This document shows positions 33,155 to 40,503 of a stretch of 40,503 bases of DNA, in pieces. The DNA lies in contig CABXUO010000010.1 of assembly GCA_902515455.1 (NCBI GenBank), positions 1 to 40,503 on the forward strand. The letters run 5' to 3'. The notes beneath the pieces were generated by a model that had not been told where the DNA came from, ran no database searches, and saw nothing but the letters and a program-made list of their open reading frames with translations. This DNA comes from an uncultured SAR86 cluster bacterium (GTDB lineage: Bacteria; Pseudomonadota; Gammaproteobacteria; Magnimaribacterales; D2472). Every line of letters starts with the position of its first letter. The stretch's first letter is position 1. Made by a program: the position numbers and the translations under genes.

Positions 33155-33917
33155 AATTTATATTTTTTAGCGTTTCTTTATAACCACTTTTACCGAACCA
33201 AAATATCAACATATTAGTGACACCTCTGCTTGTTAATGTGGCACCAGATAGGCCATCGACTTGATATGATGCCATCTGATTAGATGGATCAACTTTTCCT
33301 TTTATGACTTCGATCTCAACCTCACCATCTTTATATATTGATTTTCCGTCCCACAAGGATTTCCACTTTGGATTGTCAACTTCTGCACCTAGTCCAGGAG
33401 TTTCTTTATGAGCGTAAAATTCGAGCCCTCTGATAGTATTAAGATCTTTATCTATTGCAATATATCCAAATAAAGTACCCCATAATCCATAGCCTCTTAT
33501 GGGCAATATAACCTTTTCAAGATTTTGTGATGAATCAGTAAGCAAATAAATCTTCCCAATATTTTCTTTATTCTTTACTATCGCTATGTCTTCAGATGCA
33601 GGGATTGGGGAAGAATGATCTGGTTGCTTTGAAAAATAAACTGGATCATAAGTATTAATATTATAATCACCATATTCATCTAATAGATCACCTGTACTAA
33701 AGTTTACAAACTTAGGAGTAAGCCTTGCAAACTGTGACTCGATTGATTCATCTGGGCTGTAAATTGCAGCAGTCTTGAGAATCTTTATTCTTTGATCATT
33801 TAATTTATTTAAATTTTGCATATCTCTCAAACTAACTGCGGCATATGAAACTACCAATGAGCAAAACAGACATACAAGAAATGAGACGGCGAGAGTCTTT
33901 ATCACTGAATCATTCAT
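33144..33917 (-). CDS. nqrC: Na+-NQR subunit C, FMN-binding
   Basis: A 257-residue subunit with an N-terminal helix and a large periplasmic FMN domain. The covalent FMN attachment motif is [10 protein letters not shown] (221-230), with Thr227 the expected flavinylated residue. The start at 33917 ([13 protein letters not shown]) matches the family; an ATG 42 bases upstream would give a longer nqrB overlap. With this start, overlap with nqrB is 8 bases. [15 protein letters not shown] and [10 protein letters not shown] are typical of the FMN_bind fold. Confidence 0.97.
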   Translation of the reverse strand: MNDSVIKTLAVSFLVCLFCSLVVSYAAVSLRDMQNLNKLNDQRIKILKTAAIYSPDESIESQFARLTPKFVNFSTGDLLDEYGDYNINTYDPVYFSKQPDHSSPIPASEDIAIVKNKENIGKIYLLTDSSQNLEKVILPIRGYGLWGTLFGYIAIDKDLNTIRGLEFYAHKETPGLGAEVDNPKWKSLWDGKSIYKDGEVEIEVIKGKVDPSNQMASYQVDGLSGATLTSRGVTNMLIFWFGKSGYKETLKNINYDS

Positions 33918-35145
33918 ATGAAAGAGCCCTCTTACGTCTTGCAATGTTATTTGATACAACCATATGATCTATTACAGGAGCAAAAAGATTTGCAAACAAT
34001 ATAGCTAACATCATTCCTTCAGGAAAAGCTGGATTAATAACTCTAATCAAAACAACTGTAACTCCAATTAATGCACCATAGATCCATCTTCCCGTATTCG
34101 TTCCAGAGCCAGAAACGGGCTCTGTGGCCATAAAAACTAGACCGAAAGCAAAGCTGCCAATTACAAAATGCCAGTACCATGGAACTTGGAACATTGGATT
34201 AGTATCTGACCCAACAATATTTAGAATTGATGACATAACAAGCATGCCTATGATTGTTCCTAAAATAATTCGATAAGAAGCAACACCAGTTGCAAGTAAA
34301 ATTATTGCAGCAATAGCAATGGCTATGACAGATGTTTCACCAACTGAGCCAGGTATGTTGCCAACAAAAGCATCAAGCCAGGAAAAATTATCACTTAAAC
34401 CCTGAAGACCGCCTTCAGCTGCATATCCAAGGGGAGTAGCGCCACTAAAACCTTCAGGAGTGATTCCAGTGTCAGAAAGACCAGCAATCCATACTTTGTC
34501 GCCAGATAATTGAGATGGGTAAGCAAAATATAAAAAAGCTCTTCCTGTAAGAGCGGGATTTAAAAAATTCTTTCCAGTTCCACCAAATACTTCTTTGCCT
34601 ATTACAATACCAAATGTTATTCCCATAGCGGCTTGCCATAAAGGTAAATCAGGGGGGCAACTTAGAGCAAATAAAATAGATGATACAAATAGCCCTTCAT
34701 TAATTTCATGTTTACGAACAACAGCAAATAGAATTTCCCAAAGAATACCTACAGCAAAAGTAACTGCATATATGGGAATAAAATAAACTGCTCCAATCCA
34801 CATTTTTGTAATAAAACTATTATTTGTGTACCCAACGAAGTTAATTAAAATATGATGCCAATCATTTGTATTCTGTATGCCCACAAGATTTAAGTAATCA
34901 AGTGTTTGACTTCCAATGTTATACATACCAAAAAACATTGCGGGAAATGCTGAAAGCCAGACAATGACCATAATTCTTTGAATATCTATCGAGTCTCTAA
35001 CATGAATAGGATTTGACGTTTTATGAGTTGACGAAAAAATAAAATTTTCAATTGCATCATATATTGGGAACCATTTAGCTTGGGCACCACCTGGCATAAA
35101 ACTAGGTTTTATACTTTCATTGACTGATCTAAGCCAAGATTTCAT
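33910..35145 (-). CDS. nqrB: Na+-NQR subunit B, membrane FMN and Na+ translocating
   Basis: A 411-residue membrane subunit with about ten helices, bearing FMN on Thr237 in SGATPLG (234-240) and carrying the main Na+ path. Other landmarks: [24 protein letters not shown] (187-210) and the N-terminal [21 protein letters not shown]. Ends with a basic stretch [12 protein letters not shown]. Overlaps nqrA by 4 bases. Confidence 0.98.
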   Translation of the reverse strand: MKSWLRSVNESIKPSFMPGGAQAKWFPIYDAIENFIFSSTHKTSNPIHVRDSIDIQRIMVIVWLSAFPAMFFGMYNIGSQTLDYLNLVGIQNTNDWHHILINFVGYTNNSFITKMWIGAVYFIPIYAVTFAVGILWEILFAVVRKHEINEGLFVSSILFALSCPPDLPLWQAAMGITFGIVIGKEVFGGTGKNFLNPALTGRAFLYFAYPSQLSGDKVWIAGLSDTGITPEGFSGATPLGYAAEGGLQGLSDNFSWLDAFVGNIPGSVGETSVIAIAIAAIILLATGVASYRIILGTIIGMLVMSSILNIVGSDTNPMFQVPWYWHFVIGSFAFGLVFMATEPVSGSGTNTGRWIYGALIGVTVVLIRVINPAFPEGMMLAILFANLFAPVIDHMVVSNNIARRKRALSYE

Positions 35146-36467
35146 TGAAATTCCTCATACATTTTATCTAAATTAGAACTTAATATTGACTGATAGTCGT
35201 ATTTACTTGGGCATACATAACTCGCCAAAGCTAGATCTTCAGGCGCGAGTTCTAAAACACCGAGTTTTTCACCAAGCTCGATGTCAAATGTAACGAGACA
35301 CTTCAACAATTGAGTAGTCAGTATATTTAACGGCATTATTTCTTGATATGAAGATATGGGAACAATGGCTCTATTTCCTCCATTCATGGATACATTAAAT
35401 TTATACTCATTTGGTTTAATCCAACTTGATATAAAAGCTGGTAACATCGAATGCAATTTTGAACCAGGCATAGCCCAATTAAATAAAATATCATTTGATT
35501 CATTGGGTAAGACAGATACTTGATTATCAAATGCACTTAAATAATTCATTATATTTTCTGCTGTATGACCATTAAGTACAGATCCTGAAATAATTCGAGA
35601 ATTTTCCGCAACTTTACCAGCTGTAGCTTCTGATAAGTTTGAACCATATTTTAATTTTAAAATTTTTGGATCATGAACATTGGGTCCACCAAAAGAAATT
35701 AATTTTTCAGAACGTAGGATTTTATTTTCAAGAAGATATCCAAGAGAAATTACCTCTTGCCAAGAAATATTCCAAACAGATCGATTTTGACCAACTGGAT
35801 GTAAAAAATGTATGTGTGACCCTACTAATCCAGCTGGATGAGGGCCTCCGAACTGAGTGTAAGTTACATCACTAACAGATTGATCAAAATTTTTATTTTG
35901 ATAAGAACAAAAAACTCTTATGCTAGGATCAATAGAGGCTATGAAATTTAAACCGATATTAAAAAGATCTTGATCTTCATCAAATTCCATCAATAAATAG
36001 GGATCAACTGATAATGGATTTGTATCACAAGCATTTATAAATATAGCAGATGGCAAAACATTAGGAACAGGCATTCTGTTATACGGGCGCGTTCTAAAGT
36101 ATGAAAGAGCGCCAGTATCAACTAAGAAATCAATGTGATCATTGTAATCCTCGTAATGAAATGTAATGGGATCTATTGATGCATCTTCTTCAATCACTAA
36201 AGAAACAAATCTTCTTTTTTCACCTCTATTAATTGAAGTTACAACTCCCGATATGTGAGATGTAACAAATGTTCCAGGATTTTTCTTATTTTCAAATAAT
36301 TTTTGTCCAGATTGAACAGTATCACCTTCATCAACCATCATTGTAGGCTTGAGGCCAACATAATCTGCACCCAGAATTGCAACTGAATTTATCACAGTCG
36401 ACGAGTCTAAATCCATAGATGGATTTCCAGAGATTGGTAAATCTAAGCCTTTGTTGGTTTTTATCAC
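35142..36467 (-). CDS. nqrA: Na+-NQR subunit A
   Basis: A 441-residue peripheral cytoplasmic subunit, first gene of the operon. The start codon is GTG (36467) with GAAGGG 4 bases ahead. The N-terminus [16 protein letters not shown] is the family start. It continues with [26 protein letters not shown] (a biotinyl-like fold) and ends [15 protein letters not shown]. No cofactor is expected in this subunit. The upstream gap of 87 bases holds the likely operon promoter. Confidence 0.97.
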   Translation of the reverse strand: MIKTNKGLDLPISGNPSMDLDSSTVINSVAILGADYVGLKPTMMVDEGDTVQSGQKLFENKKNPGTFVTSHISGVVTSINRGEKRRFVSLVIEEDASIDPITFHYEDYNDHIDFLVDTGALSYFRTRPYNRMPVPNVLPSAIFINACDTNPLSVDPYLLMEFDEDQDLFNIGLNFIASIDPSIRVFCSYQNKNFDQSVSDVTYTQFGGPHPAGLVGSHIHFLHPVGQNRSVWNISWQEVISLGYLLENKILRSEKLISFGGPNVHDPKILKLKYGSNLSEATAGKVAENSRIISGSVLNGHTAENIMNYLSAFDNQVSVLPNESNDILFNWAMPGSKLHSMLPAFISSWIKPNEYKFNVSMNGGNRAIVPISSYQEIMPLNILTTQLLKCLVTFDIELGEKLGVLELAPEDLALASYVCPSKYDYQSILSSNLDKMYEEFQ

Positions 36468-36554
36468 AGTACCCTTCAGTAAAATCTGTGTTAATTATAA
36501 TTAATTATTACTATTGTTTATATAAAAATTAAAAAATTAGTAACATTATATTGC
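36468..36554 (-). promoter_or_regulatory. Intergenic region between gap and nqrA with candidate nqr promoter
   Basis: Very AT-rich 87 bases. A leftward TATAAT at 36499-36494 would give a leader of about 20 bases carrying the GAAGGG ribosome-binding site. A second TATAAT lies near the gap stop. No good -35 and no terminator for gap are visible, so partial read-through from gap into nqrA is possible. Confidence 0.45.
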
Positions 36555-38042
36555 TTACTCAATTGGCTTTGGAAATCTCAGTAAATCAATTGAAGCAACT
36601 TTTTTCATAAGGTTAAGAACTTGTTTTGTATAGCCATATTCATTGTCATACCAGCAATATAGAGTAATCTGATTACCATCTGCAATAGTAGCTTGAGAAT
36701 CGATGGTTGTAGCATATGGGCTTGAATAAAAATCTGTTGATACAGCTTCTGGAGAGTTTGTGTAGCCAATAATTTCTCTATACTTGCTAGCAAAAGCAGA
36801 GGTTTTAAGAAAATCGTTTAATTCATCTCTCTTAACGGATTTATCAATATTCAAAACTAAGACTGCTAAACTTACATTAGGTGTTGGAACTCTAATAGCA
36901 TTGCCAGTTAATTTATCTTTTAGTTCAGGAATGGCCTTTGAAACTGCTTTGACTGCCCCAGTGGAAGTTATTACCATATTTAATGGAGCACTTCTTCCCC
37001 TTCTGTCACCCTTATGAAAATTATCAATTAAATTTTGATCATTCGTATATGAATGGACTGTCTCAATATGGCCACTTTTAATTCCATAATTATCACTAAT
37101 AATTTTTAAAACAGGGACTATGGCGTTGGTTGTACATGACGCAGCAGAGATAATTTTATCAGAATCTTTTAATGCACTATCATTTACTCCAAATACAATA
37201 TTTCTAATATCACCTTTAGCAGGAGCAGTTAAGATAACCTTTGAAGCACCGCCGCCTAAGTGCTGTGATAAATCTTCTTCGTTTCTCCATATGCCGGTAT
37301 TATCAATTACGATTGGAGCATTAATACCTAGATCAGAATAATTGATCTCTTTAGGAGAATTAGAATATATAAATTTTACAGGATTGCCGTTTATAACTAA
37401 GAGCTCATTTTCAAGATCGACTCTTATGGTTCCTTCGAAGCGACCATGAACAGAGTCTCTTCTTAGAAGGCTTGCCCTTTTTATAAGATCATTATCTCCT
37501 GTTTTTCTAACGACAACTCCCTTAAGCCTGAAATAATTTCCTGGACCAGTCGTTTGAGCTAACATTCTTGCCATCAATCTACCAATTCTTCCAAAACCAT
37601 AAAGAACGATATCTTGAGGATTATCTGGTCTATTGATGATTAAATCATTAACTGAGATTTGCTCATTTAAAAAGCCATCTATTGAATCAGGATTTGATGG
37701 AAGATCTTTGAAAAATGAACATCTCATTGCAAGTTCACCTAAATCAATCTCGCAGTCAGGCAAGTCCATCTTACTTAACCTTTCAAGCAGCGGATATGTT
37801 TCAAGTTCGCTTAACTCATTTGCCTCTATCTGCCTAACAAACCTATGAGCATGCATAATATCGATAGGAGACTTATTAACAAGGGACTGACCATAAATCA
37901 TGACATGAACTCCATGCCTATATAACCTTCCCACGATCGGGACCATAAGTTCAGCCAAGCCTTCTCTCCATTTCCAATCCCCGAAGTAATCATCAATTTT
38001 TTCTCGAGACCGTAAATCAGGATTCTTAGTAAGATCAGTCAT
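36555..38042 (-). CDS. gap: Glyceraldehyde-3-phosphate dehydrogenase, long form with N-terminal extension
   Basis: A 495-residue GAPDH. Residues about 1-140 are an extra helical N-terminal region (EKIDDYFGDWKWREGLAELM, ending before PQDIVLYGFGRIGR). The classic domain has NAD motif GFGRIGR (149-155), catalytic Cys303 in SAASCTTNAIVP, partner His330 in ETVHSYTNDQ, and NEYGYTKQVL at the end. This long type is known from Pseudomonas (PA3001, as I recall, also near nqr) and marine gammaproteobacteria; the extension's role is unclear. It starts 5 bases after the 368-residue acyl-CoA dehydrogenase gene and so probably shares its transcript. Confidence 0.93.
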   Translation of the reverse strand: MTDLTKNPDLRSREKIDDYFGDWKWREGLAELMVPIVGRLYRHGVHVMIYGQSLVNKSPIDIMHAHRFVRQIEANELSELETYPLLERLSKMDLPDCEIDLGELAMRCSFFKDLPSNPDSIDGFLNEQISVNDLIINRPDNPQDIVLYGFGRIGRLMARMLAQTTGPGNYFRLKGVVVRKTGDNDLIKRASLLRRDSVHGRFEGTIRVDLENELLVINGNPVKFIYSNSPKEINYSDLGINAPIVIDNTGIWRNEEDLSQHLGGGASKVILTAPAKGDIRNIVFGVNDSALKDSDKIISAASCTTNAIVPVLKIISDNYGIKSGHIETVHSYTNDQNLIDNFHKGDRRGRSAPLNMVITSTGAVKAVSKAIPELKDKLTGNAIRVPTPNVSLAVLVLNIDKSVKRDELNDFLKTSAFASKYREIIGYTNSPEAVSTDFYSSPYATTIDSQATIADGNQITLYCWYDNEYGYTKQVLNLMKKVASIDLLRFPKPIE

Positions 38043-38047
38043 ACATT

Positions 38048-39154
38048 CTATTTTGTTTGATATTTATTTATATGGTGTTGAGTGTTACCAAACATTGAGT
38101 CAATTGCTGTAAATCTTTTTAAGTAATGACCAATTGACATTTCATTACTTACACCCATTCCGCCGTGAAGTTGAACCGCATGTTGGCCAACTAATCTGCC
38201 AGCTTTTCCAACTTGAACTTTTAATGCAGAAATAGTATTTCCTGCTTCAGGATCATTTGAATCAAGTTGCAAAGTGGCTTTAATGAGTAATGATTTTGTA
38301 AGTTCAGTTTCTATAAACATATCAACCATTCTGTGTTGAAGTACTTGAAAGTTACTTATTGGCTGAGAAAATTGTTCACGTTCTTTGGTGTACTGTACAG
38401 TTTTCATATAAGAGGCATTCATTGCTCCTACAGCCTCTGCGCTAATACATAAAATAGATACATTTATCATTTTATTAAATATAGCTTCTGCTTCATCACC
38501 AGAGGCGAGTATTGACTCAGAATCAATAGAAACATTCTCAAATGATAATTCAGCGCATGTTTGACCATCGATAGTTTTAAAACTTTGTACCGATAAACCA
38601 TCTTCATCAGAATCAACTGATATAAGAACTGATGAGCCGTCTTGATTGGCAAGGACAATAAATTGATCAGCATTACCTCCATTTAAAACTAAAGATTTAG
38701 TTCCATTCAATGATAGTTTATCTCCGCTAGTAGACAGTGAAGTTAAACAATCAAAAAAATTATATCCAATATTAGGTTCAGCATATGCAACTGATATTTG
38801 ATGCTCACCAGCAATAATTTTTTCAATAATAGAAGATTTATTTGAATGATTTGAGTTCTCCAGAATTGTTCCACTCATAACAACAGAACTCAGATATGGC
38901 TCAACTACTAGGGCCTTACCGAATTCTTCAAACAATACAGTTAATTCAATAGGTCCAAAATTGAAACCACCATTTTCTTCTTTGAAGGGAACGGCAAGCC
39001 AACCCAAATCGGCAAATTGTTTCCAATTATCCTGACTATAACCAGCCTCAGTTTCTAAGATCTTCTCCCTATCGATAAAATCATAGTTCGTTTCACAAAA
39101 CTTTAAGACTTGTTCTCTAAGCATATTTTGCTCATCAGAATAATTTAAGTTCAT
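38048..39154 (-). CDS. Acyl-CoA dehydrogenase-like protein lacking the usual catalytic Glu, probable partner subunit
   Basis: A 368-residue ACAD-fold protein. N-terminal helical domain, YTKEREQFSQPISNFQVLQHRMVDM (about 254-278) and QLHGGMGVSNEMSIGHYLKRF are typical. The segment that normally reads IxEGTxEIQR is SMFGNTQHHI, so the common catalytic glutamate is missing and FAD contacts look altered. Such proteins usually pair with a second ACAD in alpha2-beta2 complexes (FadE26/27 or ChsE4/E5 type) acting on branched or sterol-side-chain CoA esters. Its partner is very likely the gene 2 bases upstream. Substrate cannot be read from sequence. Confidence 0.88.
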   Translation of the reverse strand: MNLNYSDEQNMLREQVLKFCETNYDFIDREKILETEAGYSQDNWKQFADLGWLAVPFKEENGGFNFGPIELTVLFEEFGKALVVEPYLSSVVMSGTILENSNHSNKSSIIEKIIAGEHQISVAYAEPNIGYNFFDCLTSLSTSGDKLSLNGTKSLVLNGGNADQFIVLANQDGSSVLISVDSDEDGLSVQSFKTIDGQTCAELSFENVSIDSESILASGDEAEAIFNKMINVSILCISAEAVGAMNASYMKTVQYTKEREQFSQPISNFQVLQHRMVDMFIETELTKSLLIKATLQLDSNDPEAGNTISALKVQVGKAGRLVGQHAVQLHGGMGVSNEMSIGHYLKRFTAIDSMFGNTQHHINKYQTK

Positions 39155-39156
39155 AC

Positions 39157-40329
39157 TTAAACTCCTAAAATTGCTTTCGCAATGATATTTTTTTGAATCT
39201 CATTACTGCCGCCATAGATTGATGTCTTTCTATAATTTAGATATTGGGCAACAGATGGACTAGCATATTCGGGTCCTGACGGAGTTCTGTTTGAATCAAA
39301 ACCTTCTGGACCTTCGTAAGGTAATATGTATTGACCTGCAGCCTCAACATAAAGTTCAGTGAGTCTTTGCTGAATTTCAGTGCCACGAATTTTTAAAATT
39401 GAAGATTCTGCACCAGGATGACCACCATCTGCTATTGCAGCTAATGTTCTAAGCTCAGTAAACTCTAAAGCCTCTAAGTCAATTTCTAACTCAGCTATTT
39501 TTTTATTTAAATCTGTATCATTATAATTAGCTGTTAATTTTTTAAGTTTGTCGATTTGCACTTTAACCACAGGAACCCCTGCAATACCAAATCTCTCATG
39601 CGCTAGTAAGAACTTAGCATAAGTCCAACCCTTACCCTCTTCGCCAATTAATTGATCAGCTGGCACTTTGACGTCAGTAAAGAACACAGAATTTACTTCA
39701 TGATCGCCGTCAATAGTAATAATTGGTTTAACTTCAATGCCTGGAGAATTCATATCAATTAATAGAAATGATATTCCTTCTTGTTTTTTTTGCGTAGTTT
39801 CTGTTCTGACAAGACAAAAAATCCAATCTGCATTTTGAGCAAGTGTTGTCCAAGTTTTAGAGCCATTAACGATATAATGATCGCCCTCTAAAACAGCTTT
39901 TGTTTTTAATGATGCCAAATCAGAGCCTGATCCAGGTTCTGAGTATCCCTGACACCACCAAGTATTAAATTCAAGTATGTCTGGAAGAAATCTATCTTTT
40001 TGCTCTTGAGTACCAAAAGTATAAATTACAGGACCAACCATATTTAAACCAAAAGGTAGTATCGTTGGGCATTGAGCTGCAGCTAATTCATTCAAAAAAA
40101 GATAAATTTGAACTGGAGACCAGCCAGTACCTCCATATTCTACTGGCCAGTTGTATCCCATCCAGCCTTTACTATGAAGAAATTTATGAAAATCAATTAA
40201 ATCTTGCTTAGTTAAAGCTGTCCCCTTTTCCTGCTTTTCTTTAACATGAGCAGGATACTCTGCTCCATTTAAACCAGCTCTTATTTCCTCTTGAAATTGA
40301 AGATCTTGTTCTGAAAAACCTATATCCAT
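39157..40329 (-). CDS. Acyl-CoA dehydrogenase, catalytic-type subunit of a probable heteromeric pair
   Basis: A 390-residue flavoenzyme for alpha,beta-dehydrogenation of acyl-CoA. It carries GYSEPGSGSDLASLKTKA (128-145) for flavin/substrate, VNGSKTWTT (154-162), and the FAD/dimer motif YGGSNEIQKNIIAK near the C-terminus. Glu245 in LLAHERFGIA occupies the position of the catalytic glutamate in the sterol-type ACAD subunits (ChsE4), while the canonical C-terminal EG site is GG here. Weak AGGAA site 9 bases before the ATG. First gene of a leftward unit ACAD-ACAD-gap, divergent from the gene at the right edge. Confidence 0.92.
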   Translation of the reverse strand: MDIGFSEQDLQFQEEIRAGLNGAEYPAHVKEKQEKGTALTKQDLIDFHKFLHSKGWMGYNWPVEYGGTGWSPVQIYLFLNELAAAQCPTILPFGLNMVGPVIYTFGTQEQKDRFLPDILEFNTWWCQGYSEPGSGSDLASLKTKAVLEGDHYIVNGSKTWTTLAQNADWIFCLVRTETTQKKQEGISFLLIDMNSPGIEVKPIITIDGDHEVNSVFFTDVKVPADQLIGEEGKGWTYAKFLLAHERFGIAGVPVVKVQIDKLKKLTANYNDTDLNKKIAELEIDLEALEFTELRTLAAIADGGHPGAESSILKIRGTEIQQRLTELYVEAAGQYILPYEGPEGFDSNRTPSGPEYASPSVAQYLNYRKTSIYGGSNEIQKNIIAKAILGV

Positions 40330-40384
40330 GTTAGTGTTCCTATTTTTTTAGATTAAAATTTAGGCGCAAATTATACTTCACCCT

Positions 40385-40503
40385 ATGTTAGAAAAACAGC
40401 ATCAATCTATAGCTTTTGAACTTATCCAGTACTCGAAACTAGAAGAGAAACAAATTCTGTATTTCTGCGAATCAGACAAAGAGGCTAGATTATTAAAAAA
40501 TGA
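40385..40503 (+). CDS. Start of a rightward gene, possibly mfd (transcription-repair coupling factor), truncated by the window
   Basis: Thirty-nine codons are visible: LEKQHQSIAFELIQYSK, then QILYFCESDKEARLLKN. The spacing of a short helix and a beta strand followed by a D..EA..L pattern resembles the start of Mfd, and mfd sits beside the long-form gap in Pseudomonas as I recall. Too little is present for certainty. TATACT (40372-40377) ends 7 bases before the ATG with no Shine-Dalgarno. Confidence 0.45.
   Translation, partial: MLEKQHQSIAFELIQYSKLEEKQILYFCESDKEARLLKN

Noticed and set aside
1..40503. Mobile elements, prophage, CRISPR, tRNA or toxin-antitoxin genes
   Set aside because: No transposase, integrase, regularly spaced repeats, tRNA-like cloverleaf or paired small toxin/antitoxin frames were seen on reading both strands.

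Overview
The window looks like 40.5 kb of chromosome from a low-GC, streamlined marine-type gammaproteobacterium. This rests on AT-rich, densely packed genes, gammaproteobacterial gene orders (infA-clpA-clpS-icd-mnmA-purB-aceA; nqrABCDEF next to a long-form gap), and several Na+-linked membrane systems. SAR86 or a similar lineage is plausible, but the sequence alone does not prove it. I see no tRNA, rRNA, CRISPR array, insertion sequence or prophage. No stretch over 300 bases lacks a gene.

Left part (1-6.7 kb): the 3' end of a Na+/alanine-type (AGCS) symporter converges on a leftward histidine operon, trpR-like regulator - hisG - hisD::hisB - hisH - hisA - hisF - hisIE. hisD and the dehydratase half of hisB form one reading frame; hisC and a histidinol-phosphatase are absent. 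A near-perfect 20-bp palindrome lies between -35 and -10 elements just ahead of the regulator gene and is a good candidate operator.

Middle-left (6.7-21.1 kb), accessory: a beta-hydroxyacid dehydrogenase; two paralogous small membrane proteins of unknown function, each with a strong ribosome-binding site and its own intrinsic terminator built on the same GCCTGC stem; an exported TPR lipoprotein / cyclase-family hydrolase / metallo-beta-lactamase-fold trio followed by a DUF4212 plus sodium:solute symporter pair; a large exported M14 peptidase; then two different haloalkane-dehalogenase-type hydrolases (a membrane-anchored subfamily I type and a soluble subfamily II type) with a DUF1214 and a DUF1330 protein.

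Middle-right (21.1-29.4 kb), core: infA, clpA, clpS, icd, mnmA, purB and aceA, a compacted version of the order I recall from Pseudomonas. icd and aceA stand at the TCA/glyoxylate branch point.

Right part (29.4-40.5 kb): a complete leftward Na+-NQR operon nqrABCDEF-apbE-nqrM, including a 58-residue nqrM. Upstream lies a leftward acyl-CoA dehydrogenase pair followed by a long GAPDH, and at the right edge the start of a rightward gene that may be mfd. Na+-NQR would set up the sodium gradient used by the AGCS and SSS symporters.

Genome-wide style: convergent genes abut or overlap at their stops, and several transcription units have a -10-like hexamer 6-7 bases before the ATG with no Shine-Dalgarno, suggesting leaderless mRNAs.
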